Program-made: the position numbers and the translations under genes | Origin: Laccaria trichodermophora | Lineage: Eukaryota; Basidiomycota; Agaricomycetes; Agaricales; Hydnangiaceae | Assembly (NCBI GenBank): GCA_018417955.1 | Contig: JACTVC010000005.1 | Location: 1,674,001 to 1,738,000 of the forward strand | Length of the DNA stretch: 64,000 nt | Direction: 5' to 3' | Shown: one piece after another, positions 56,479 through 64,000 of the stretch | Position numbering within the stretch: position 1 is the first letter of the stretch | Layout: each line of letters starts with the position of its first letter | The notes under the pieces: generated by a model | Told to the model about the DNA's origin: nothing | Databases searched by the model: none | The model's input: the letters and a program-made list of their open reading frames with translations, nothing else

Positions 56479-57472
56479 GCCATTCCTCGGCTCAGCGCTA
56501 GGGTCTAGCGGATGCTGAGTCAGAGGTAGTATTCATAGATGTTCTTCTTCCGCAGCTTTAACGACTGGGGCCCGGTTACCATGGTTGTGGGAGTATAAAG
56601 ATAGATGATAGATAGATATATTCCGGCGCGGTCCCAATGAGGAACAACCGGTTTCCGACACACAAGTGTAGCGCCTAAGGAAACAGAGAAAAGTTCCCAA
56701 AAAGAGAAAAAGGAGGGATTTCCTAGTACCATGATACTTTCTATTCATGAAAAAGTCCCTTCAAAACCCATCAAAGAAATGGGAAGAAGTCCTAACATCC
56801 TCCGGCTTCGAAGAATAGTGCTAGCCAGGCGCCTATCCAGAAACTCTGGAGAATTCGGCGGTAGCTGAAGAAAGGACGGAGGACAGATTGCATGGGATTC
56901 CGTCTTGGTCCCGTTTGGGAGCTGGTGAGTACTTCGGTTTCGTGCATTTCAATGACGCGTACTGATTCTGTAGTTTTCCAGCTTTTGGCTATACACGCCG
57001 TAGTCATGAGGCCAATTTCTACAAGTGCGCATCTCTATCTCAGTCCCTCGTCCGTCTCTGACCCAGCCCCCCTACAAGCCATAATGCATAACCGGTAACC
57101 GGTAACTACCCGTCCTTCGCCGTAGTTGTCGAAATATTATAGGGCTCGATCATTACTAGGACAACCTTCCGACGAGCAACAGACAGTGTTCGAACAGCAA
57201 CTCAAACACGCCGTTAGGCTAGGAAACCCACTGGTGATACGTACCCATGAGGCGGAGGACGATCCGTAGCGGACTTTGAGGGGAGATCAAGCAGTGGAAG
57301 AGCGTGAAAAGATGCCACACTGTACTAAGGAGGGTCATGTCCGAGTTGTTGTATGATTCGGCTCATTGAAGATGCATAGGTACCGCCAATCTATCCAGCA
57401 TCTATACACTTGCTTACAGTTCTATCAAGGTCACAATTCAAATGTTACAACGCCCCAAATTTACGAATATCA
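56479..57472. other. Intergenic; one weak minus-strand ORF (56792-57007)
   Basis: Between the 13-exon gene and the MYND gene. The minus-strand frame 56792-57007 encodes 71 residues ending in a hydrophobic segment (LQSFWIGAWLALFFEAGG). It could be a small membrane protein, but splice alternatives exist and I recognise no family. 57210-57365 is otherwise empty. Confidence 0.3.
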
Positions 57473-59182
57473 TCACCAGCGAGCCCTCATTAACTCCATC
57501 GCAGGCCCTTCTGGAAGCCCACGGGAAATCTCTGCCCCCGATCTTTCCACCATTGCCTTCATCTCCTTCAACCTATTCACGTCCATCGTCGAACTGCTCA
57601 CAAAGACCGTCGACCCATTATGTGTGATCGGCACCTGTATCACCCCACCCACAGATTCCATCGGACCCGCGTCATAAGTCCCGTCGTCGATGACGGAACA
57701 TTCTGCATCAGGAAGGCAGAAGGGCTTATGGTTCTTCCAGTCAGCCTTCTGGCATTCTTTGCTGCAGTAGGACGGTTTCTTGTCGGCGTCGCATTTTCCT
57801 GAGCCTACCACCTGTTGTTAGAACGGGCCCGGACGAACGGAGGAGAAAGAGAGAAGTCGTACACTTGGATAGCATCTTTCCTGAATCAGCCTCAATTCCA
57901 CACCCCACAGCCGCACACCGGTACCTCTGTGGGTTTTTCAGCCGCTTTGCCTGCATCTTCTCCCTCTCTTCCGCAACCTGCCTATTTCTATCCTCGTAGC
58001 CGTCAACCGCGTCCTTGTAGAGCAAACACAGCTCTGGCGTGTTTTTCGCCATGCGATTAAGGACGTGATGCACGAACTCGAGAATCGCAGGGGTTACATG
58101 TGTGGAGGGTGGGTTGATCTTATGACAGAGGCGCGCGGCGATGTTGGCATGGTGGCATGCTGCTTGGACGTACCGACTCTGCAAGTCGGTTCGCAAAGAG
58201 TAGACATGCCAATATATCAGTGCCCCGTGGGCGGTTGCTTTGGTCTTGTCTGAGGCTCCCGGGGAAAGAATGGCTTTGACGAGGTAGACGCGGGATTTGG
58301 CACGGTCACGGGCGCAGCACAGACCTACTGATAGTCTGTTGTGAAAGGATTAGCGGTTGTCATTTGGAGAAAAGAGGGGAAGATGACTCACCTCAACCCA
58401 TAATCCAACGCAGCATCTGCATCCCCCGCATAGAGAACTTCCAGCTCCCTCTTCACCTGTGGCATAAACGACTTTGGATCCACCTGACTCGGGTCAGGTG
58501 GACGGGAATTCGTCCACGTCTCGATATACCTCAATGCAAGATTGACCTTGTTTACTTCATCTGATTCATCGCTCGACTGTGAGCGACGCCGGGGCGACAT
58601 CTCTTGGGGGTCAGGTTTGAAGTTCCAGAACGTGAACGGCTGTGGTGTCGTGATAGCTGCGGACGCAGTACCTGTATAACCCGCATCCGTTTTGAGGTTT
58701 GCGAAGAGGCGCGTGAAGGCTTTTTGCATGATACGGTTCGTTTGGGGTTTGGACAGCATAATTGTGCATAGTTCGAGAGGGCGGACGCCGATTCGCTTGA
58801 GCCCGTCGCTGACGGCGGATGCTAGGTCCTTATCTTCCGTCGTCAACTTCCATGGTGCAAACGCGGGTGGGGCGTTGATTGTCGTGGATTGCCCAAGTCT
58901 GTTGACAAAGGCATGGAGGAGGGCTTTTGCCACTTCTGGTGCGGCTTCTTTGGCTGATTCAGGAAAGTATTCGATGCCACTTTGGTTTGTGGGTAGGCCT
59001 ACGGGAAGGCGTTCAACGTGGATGATCTGGGACTGGGGTTGGATGAGGGTGATGATATGCGAAGGGTTCGGCTCGAGTTGGATGTAACGGAAATCGAAGT
59101 GCCACTCATTGAGTACTCCGTCCGAGAGCACTATCTCTTTGCGAGGGAGGGCGTTGAATGACTTGACGAGCTCGGAAGTCAT
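57473..59182 (-). CDS. MYND-type zinc-finger protein
   Basis: Three exons: 59182-58392, 58335-57863, 57804-57473, 531 residues. The C-terminal third holds a MYND finger (about residues 404-447) split by intron 2: YRCAAVGCGIEADSGKMLSK, then CSGKCDADKKPSYCSKECQ and ADWKNHKPFC. The rest is helical with no other domain I can name (NEWHFDFRYIQLEPNPSHII near the start). MYND fingers bind proline-rich peptides; this arrangement is common in multicopy agaricomycete families of unknown role. The start ATG 59182 is chosen because exon 2 is open further upstream without an ATG; a 5' UTR intron (donor near 59330, acceptor near 59275) fits. Confidence 0.8.
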
Positions 59183-60073
59183 TCTGTCGATGCTAATTGA
59201 GAGCGGTTGCGTTTGGATGTTGTCGAGGACCAATCGAGGACCAAACTTCCTGGTCGGCTTAAGATTGGTGTCTATTAAAGACTATGTTAGCCCAGTAGAG
59301 CAACTCGAAAAGAAATCAGACGTCCTTACCACAAATGTGTGTCTATGGAATGGGAAGATTTGTCGGAATCAGGGAAATTTAGAGTGACGTCTATATATAA
59401 TAAACCGGGCCGCACCCACTTCATTGTCCTTTGGCCACCTCATCAGCTTTTCTTTTTGCTGTCACTCTTACAATACCAGTCCCTAACAACCGTTTTGCTA
59501 CCTCCCTCGTCACGCACACTACTGTGTAATACCGACTAAGCAAACACTTGTCTGAACATTCTTGTTCTCGTCTACCCACACCTTGCCGACACCGTTTATA
59601 TCCAGTGGGGGTTGCGCCATGTCGGCCTCCTATCTGGGCCTTCATTTTGGTGAGAGGCGAACACATGCAGACATTCAATGAAGCCAAATCTCCACAGTGG
59701 AACTCCGCCGCTTTGCTTGGACATCCTGGCTCGGTGTACATCCATCGCGACGTTGTTCTCCATTCCTGTATTTTTTATCCCCCACGTGTGCCGTCTGCTC
59801 TGGGGTGGAATAAGCTTACACAGAGTGCAAAGGCTTACCAAGTGAAGTTGTCAATTTGACTTTTTTCGGGCTTTGTGGGATCACTCGCATATCCGCGGAA
59901 CTTTTATATCGTTGTTACATTTGTTCAATGCCGAGTACATTGATGACTTCGCTCGGGTACTTTCTTCGATCGTGAGGTTTCAAATAAAGGAGTGACGGCC
60001 TGGAGAAGACGATTTAACAAAGGAAAGATATTTCGCATCGTTTACTATTCATGCACCTCCAAAAGGGATAAGG
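59183..60073. promoter_or_regulatory. Upstream region of the MYND gene; TATA-like box near 59395
   Basis: The minus strand has TTTATTATATATAGACG at about 59390-59405, about 215 bp before the chosen start codon and upstream of the inferred 5' UTR intron. The remaining sequence (59420-60073) has no supported gene. Parts of it (59600-59805) recur in degenerate form at 61768-61990. Confidence 0.4.
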
Positions 60074-60877
60074 CTATATGTGCACCACCTCGGGATCGTT
60101 CAGCCCCGCGTCTCTGGTTCCAGCTTGAATGGATGCATTAACAAGCAATGTGTTGTCGCGATGTTCCACCGTTGAATCGCGCCGAGAAAGAAACGGTATA
60201 GCGGACGGCATTCCAGGGAGAAGGTTCTTTATTGACCAACCAGACATCTTTTGTGCAGGATCCCACCTAAGAGTTTGAACCCCTCTACCAGTGTGCACAT
60301 GTCCAAAGACGTGCAACATTGGCCTGATGTCCTGCAACCTCTCGAGTAATGCTACGCATCCTGCATGCTGGGATCCTACAGTGTCCATATAGCCATGTGG
60401 CGGCCCATGGGTAACAAGGATGTCGACGTGGTGAGGGATAGATGCCCACACATCACGAGCACAATCAGGGAGTAAATTTGGCTGTGGATATTGAAAGGCC
60501 CAGTTTCCGTATTCTGGAGTGAATGGTGACCCAAAAACCGTCAGAGTTCTTTCGCGTATAGTTATTTGAGTACCCGAATGTTCGAGATAAGTTATTCCTG
60601 ATGCCGCCCAATCGATTTCGCAATGGTCCAATAGCTCTCTATCGCAGAAGGCTTTGTCAAGAGCTTTATCATGGTTGCCCGCAACGACTATATTGACATG
60701 GTGGGGTAAGGAGGCGATCCAACGGACAGCGGAGCGCACCTCGTCTGCTGTGCCGCTCTGGGTTAAATCACCAGCATGAATCAAGACGTCTCCTGCAGGT
60801 ACTATAGGGGTTGCATTGTGCGTATCCGAAATGCAGACCACACAGATAGTGGAAGTGATGGAGGGTGTAGTAGCCAT
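60074..60877 (-). CDS. Calcineurin-like metallophosphoesterase
   Basis: A single-exon model of 267 residues. It has all hallmarks of the Metallophos fold that binds two metal ions and cleaves phosphoesters: CISDTHN (DxH), AGDVLIHAGDLTQSG (GD), VAGNHDKALD (GNHD), VTHGPPHG and FGHVHTGRG (GHxH). The layout matches small fungal and bacterial 'ser/thr phosphatase family' proteins (MPPED1-like) of unknown substrate. Start: first ATG in frame (GCATGGCT context); the frame is open to 60946 but without an ATG. No signal peptide; probably cytosolic. Confidence 0.88.
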   Translation of the reverse strand: MATTPSITSTICVVCISDTHNATPIVPAGDVLIHAGDLTQSGTADEVRSAVRWIASLPHHVNIVVAGNHDKALDKAFCDRELLDHCEIDWAASGITYLEHSGTQITIRERTLTVFGSPFTPEYGNWAFQYPQPNLLPDCARDVWASIPHHVDILVTHGPPHGYMDTVGSQHAGCVALLERLQDIRPMLHVFGHVHTGRGVQTLRWDPAQKMSGWSIKNLLPGMPSAIPFLSRRDSTVEHRDNTLLVNASIQAGTRDAGLNDPEVVHI

Positions 60878-61057
60878 GCAACTCGGAGTCAACAAAACCA
60901 AACCTTGACTTGACCTTGTCGCATGTCTTTTCGAATCTACGTTCAATGAGGTTTACTTACGAGCCATTTGACTGTGGTGGCTGCACCTCTTCAATTGCCA
61001 GCCAAACCTGCCACCCTCTGTGGATGAACTGCTCGCTGAACCTTCCTCCGTTCGCAG
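60878..61057. promoter_or_regulatory. Divergent promoter region between the phosphoesterase and the plus-strand gene
   Basis: Only about 180 bp. It probably also holds the missing first exon of the plus-strand gene: ATGTCTTTTCGAATCTAC (about 60921-60938) would join in frame to the exon at 61058, but its GTTCAA donor is weak. Confidence 0.35.
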
Positions 61058-61655
61058 GCGCCACCCACTTCCCTGCGAAACAATAATTTCCCTGACACTG
61101 CGCTTGCTTCCTTACATCGACTCTACGAATTCTACATAATAGACGACACAATTTCCTTCCGCAATGAGATTGAATGGTTTTGGCACCGTCACGATTGGCA
61201 GGTCCACGCAATAACCGATCCATCAAATACCAATCCTTTGAGATACGCAATACTCGGCGGCCTCACTGAGATTCTGTGTCACTCTTTCAATCGGCTCATA
61301 AATCTGGGACTTCCACGGGATTTCCCTCCCATCGTGGAGGAATTTGCTGCTCTAGCGGCCCGTCGGAAAGTACTTGAATGCCCGCCCGAGTGGCTTGCCA
61401 ACGTACAGCCTCTTCTAGAAGCAGTCTTTGTGTCAAATGGCAAAGGCGAGAGGGTGGCAGAAGAGGATAGTTCGCTCGTGTTTATTGAGCGTCCTCATAG
61501 CCATTTCGTTTAGTGAGTACATCCAATTTTTCTGACTTTGAGCTGAATTATTATTGATGCCTCTCAACCACATCCTCAGTTCAATCACTCTTTACTGTTC
61601 TCTTGGATGTCATTTCCCCAGTACCAATTTTGTCGCAGGCGTGAAAGCTTTTTGA
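61058..61655 (+). CDS. Uncharacterised fungal protein, 5' end unresolved
   Basis: The coding frame is open from the acceptor TTCGCAG (ends 61057): NNFPDTALASLHRLYEFYII, EIEWFWHRHDWQVHAITD, RYAILGGLTEILCHSFNRL, then ARRKVLECPPEWLANVQPLL. A TAG at 61511-61513 would end it after SHFV. But GTGAGT starts at 61513, and splicing out 61513-61579 (acceptor TCCTCAG) removes the stop and adds YSITLYCSLGCHFPSTNF and VAGVKAF, ending at 61655. I favour the spliced form. No in-frame ATG is present in the exon, so an upstream exon is needed. No domain recognised; the last seven codons come from a duplicated piece of the MYND gene. Confidence 0.6.
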
Positions 61656-61990
61656 ATGATACGGTCCGTTTGGGGTTTGAAGAGCGTGATTGTGCATAGC
61701 TCGAGAAGGCGATGCCGATCCGCTTGAAGTCAATCGTCTTTTCCACTCGCAGCATCCAACCATACAGAAGTGGGGGTTGCGCAGTCTTGATTCACAGATG
61801 GCCTTCTATTCAGGCCTCGCATTCGGTGGGGAGGTGCTCAGGAGCTTAGTTTAATTTTTAAAGCCCAATTTTTACAATTGATTCGGAACTAGTTACTACG
61901 CGACTTGGTGTTCCACTCGTACATTCATCGCGACATTATTGTTCTCTACTTTCCCTATACCGCCGCGTGTGCCATCTGCCATCTGCGCCT
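61635..61990 (+). repeat. Degenerate partial duplicate of the MYND gene and its upstream region
   Basis: 61640-61735 resembles 58710-58805 inside MYND exon 1 (shared GATACGGTYCGTTTGGGGTT, TTGTGCATAG, CGCTTGA). 61768-61850 resembles 59600-59675 (GTGGGGGTTGCGC, CCTCGCATTCGGTG-like). 61900-61990 resembles 59715-59805 (ACATTCATCGCGACATT, CGTGTGCCATCTGC). Order and orientation are kept but the middle is deleted. Similarity is clear but imperfect, so the duplication is not recent. Confidence 0.65.
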
Positions 61991-62073
61991 TCACCGAACA
62001 AGCGTGTAGAGATGGTAATGCTCAGCAGTGTCATGTAACATTGATGATTGGTACATAGCCAGTCTTTTACACT

Positions 62074-62172
62074 GGCGGACTGGCGTAATGGTTAACGCGC
62101 CAGTTTCCGGTGTTTGCACAGGGACCACAATTGGTAGCTGGAGATTTCTGGGTTCGAGTCCCAGGTTCGTCG
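62074..62172 (+). tRNA. tRNA-Arg (anticodon CCG) with a 25-nt intron
   Basis: The exonic sequence is the same as that of the copy at 44786-44877 (acceptor GGCGGAC/GTTCGTC, T-loop TTCGAGT, anticodon loop TTCCGGA). The intron after position 37 (62111-62135) is 25 nt and shares only its first six bases (TGTTTG) with the 18-nt intron of the other copy. TTTT follows within ten bases of the 3' end. It ends 57 bp from the stop codon of the convergent SEN15 gene. Confidence 0.93.
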
Positions 62173-62229
62173 GCATTTTGACCCATAACAGCGAGGGATG
62201 GCAAGTTGGTTGAACGCGTAAAAACTGCG

Positions 62230-62794
62230 TTACACCGGTGGCTTCACGATTCCTTGGCTAATCTTGTAATACACAATTGATGCGTCCTCCGACGTGATCC
62301 CCAGATAGATCTCTTTCGTGTTCAACTGCGCAAATGCAGCTTGAAGCCTGATAGAGATTTGATAGTTCAACACGAATGAAATCCAGAGGGACGGCAGACC
62401 CACCAGGCGAAAGAAACCGTCTCGGATAGAGAGCAGGGTACCACATGTAGCACCGTGTCCTGCTTACAATCGATATTGAAAACTGAACAAAAAAGGAGAG
62501 GAAAAGAAAACGCACCGTGTCTTTTTTCTTCCCTTGGATAGCACCACGCTCACACCTGTCAAGGTCGACAACTTGGACGTTTTGCCATTGTTGAGCTACA
62601 TCTTCGATGTTAGATGATTTCCTCGTAGGGAAGGAGAGGGAGTCTGACCGTATACGATGTCGTTGTACGCTTGGAACAGGCCTGATGCGGCACGAGGATA
62701 TTTTTCGAGTAGACTGGCGAGGATGGGGTGCTGTAGGTCGTTAGGTATGATCTTGTGGGAGGGGACTGAAAGGTACCGAAGGGTGGGTTTCCAT
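62230..62794 (-). CDS. sen15: tRNA-splicing endonuclease subunit SEN15
   Basis: A non-catalytic subunit of the heterotetrameric endonuclease (Sen2, Sen34, Sen54, Sen15) that cuts introns from pre-tRNAs. Five exons: 62794-62777, 62730-62649, 62601-62516, 62459-62404, 62347-62230, 119 residues. The Sen15 fold is evident: HPILASLLEKYPRAASGLFQ, AQQWQNVQVVDL, LHVVPCSLSETVSFAW, AAFAQLNTKEIYLGITSED, then SIVYYKISQGIVKPPV. The first exon has only six codons; its 46-nt intron carries a clear CTAAC branch point 15 nt before the acceptor. It is the direct neighbour of an intron-containing tRNA gene. Confidence 0.85.
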
Positions 62795-64000
62795 TGATTA
62801 CAACTAGGCTGAGAGATGTGTTGGTTGATGGTGGTGTAAGAGAGAAAGTCGTGACAGGAATAAATTAATAACCGTTATGGATTCCTAGAGATTACACGAA
62901 CAAACGTGTAAACTCAAGCCAAGAGTGATGGGTTTTTCAAGCGAGGAATACTTAGCAGTAAAGTGGCCCTCAAGGAGACGATAAGACAAGGCGTGGTTTT
63001 CCGATGTGCGGGCTCGAGGTGTCCAACCTCAGGCAAATTTCAGTGCTCACAACTTGATGCCTCAAATAACACATAAGGGATATAGACAAAGAACCTTTGG
63101 ACCTTGAGGCTGCTATCCACTCGATATCTTTTGTGCTTAACATGGTTAGACGCCCATAAACGCCCATCAGCGCCCGCTCCGCTCTCACCCATTCCTATCG
63201 CCCATTCTCGCCTCACCAGTTTCGGGGCTACCAGTGCCTCTACCCCCATCTACTCATGCACCGCAAGCCCGTCCAGAATCATTCTTGTCTCCAGCTTCGC
63301 CCTCGTTTTTGTCTCCAGCAGACCCTGCCCTGGCTACTCCGACAGAAGTTAAATGCTCGCTACGTGATTCCGTACTCAGGAAGAAGAGCAGCGAATTTCA
63401 ATGCAAACGATAGCAGAGGGAAGGATCTCAGCGGGGACGTGCCCATCGCTGTCAGTAGCTGCGACACAGACAAAGGCAACGGCAAAGAAGGTGTCGAGGT
63501 GGGTCTGAGGAGGATGTGGGGAAAGTAGTTGGTGAATTTGGTCGTTCATGAACGGCGTTGGGTGTGACGCTGCCACTGTTGATGGCAATGTTAACACTCC
63601 TGAGGGTGAGACTTGGGCAGGTAGAGCTGGAGGCGGCATGGCCATTGCCTCCTCCAAGTTCAACTATACTTCATGTTGTCTCTCGCATCCGCGTTGGAGG
63701 TTGGTGTGGTTTTGATATAAGTCTTTGAATTGTTATCATTACTCAAAATCCCAATAAATGAATAAAATGGAACATACAAAGCTTCGATAACCAAGATCGT
63801 CCTTGATCCGAGCCCGCGGCCGTGGCACCATCTCCAAAAATCCTATCAAGCCCGCTTCCGAGCCCTGGTAGGTCATGCCCGACCCCGACCCCCGGGCTCA
63901 AACTCGCCTCCTGGTCGTTGTCCTCTTCGATGTCCTCGGACCGAGCCTGTGGTCGAGCTGACCTCGCCTGACGGGTATATATGACGTGTGCTTTGTGCCA
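62795..64000. other. Terminal region without a firmly supported gene
   Basis: A minus-strand frame with ATG at 63648 (to 63376) encodes about 90 residues (MAMPPPALPAQVSPSGV at the start), and 62970-63188 on the minus strand is another short frame. Neither has a known motif. From 63800 to 63970 the DNA is very GC-rich with CCCGAG, GGGCTCG and GCCCGACCC words, resembling the edge of another repeat that continues past the window. Confidence 0.35.

Noticed and set aside
59421..59741. 106-codon minus-strand frame upstream of the MYND gene
   Set aside because: No motif or splice support; it overlaps the inferred promoter, and its degenerate duplicate at 61.8 kb does not keep the frame.
60957..61250. 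97-codon minus-strand frame ending EEVQPPQSNGS, considered as a 5' exon of the phosphoesterase
   Set aside because: The phosphoesterase already has an ATG right before its first motif, and the plus strand here fits the start of the uncharacterised gene better. Kept open but not supported.

Overview
The window looks like nuclear DNA of a basidiomycete fungus, most likely an agaricomycete. The genes carry many short introns (46-80 nt). They encode VPS11, ATP synthase subunit j, a SEN15 tRNA-splicing subunit and a MYND-finger protein of a type familiar from mushrooms. The repeats include a chromodomain Ty3/Gypsy element, a Helitron helicase and a PIF/Harbinger transposase relic. The organism assignment is inference from gene style, not from a marker gene.

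The window has two compartments. Positions 1 to about 44.8 kb are a repeat graveyard with almost no CpG, many TG/CA dinucleotides, nested transposons and low-complexity tracts, and no intact host gene that I can support. From about 45.0 kb to the end the sequence is CpG-normal and gene-dense. A tRNA-Arg gene (44786-44877) sits at the switch.

Repeat compartment. (a) A group of hAT-like non-autonomous elements, called A, B, C and D here, has 8-bp target duplications, two distinct conserved ends and family-specific palindromic subterminal motifs: A at 1328-2730, 15010-17942, 29714-30859 and 37194-38851; B at 15220-16622, nested in an A copy; C at 221-563 and 22003-23653; D at 1-220. (b) Gypsy pol relics lie at 564-3045 and a Helitron helicase relic at 3485-5209. 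(c) A roughly 6.5-kb near-palindrome (7836-14320) carries two opposed arrays of a 120-bp repeat. (d) A nearly complete chromodomain Gypsy element (23654-29713, minus strand) has 369-bp LTRs, a canonical -1 slippery site at the gag/pol junction and a deletion in the RT active site. (e) A 476-bp TRIM with two identical 132-bp LTRs lies at 36460-36935. (f) Two 8-bp-TSD MITEs, several foldback elements and many short tandem repeats make up most of the rest.

Gene compartment. ATP18 (minus) and VPS11 (plus) are divergent. They are followed by a CCCH-finger coiled-coil gene (plus), a convergent 13-exon gene with a RING-like end and one in-frame TGA (minus), a MYND gene (minus), a metallophosphoesterase (minus), an uncharacterised plus-strand gene, a second intron-containing tRNA-Arg, and SEN15 (minus). 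The products serve unrelated housekeeping roles (mitochondrial ATP synthesis, endosome-vacuole tethering, tRNA splicing). I see no gene cluster or operon-like logic. Exon models were deduced by splice-site and reading-frame reasoning; for each multi-exon gene the exon lengths sum to a multiple of three.
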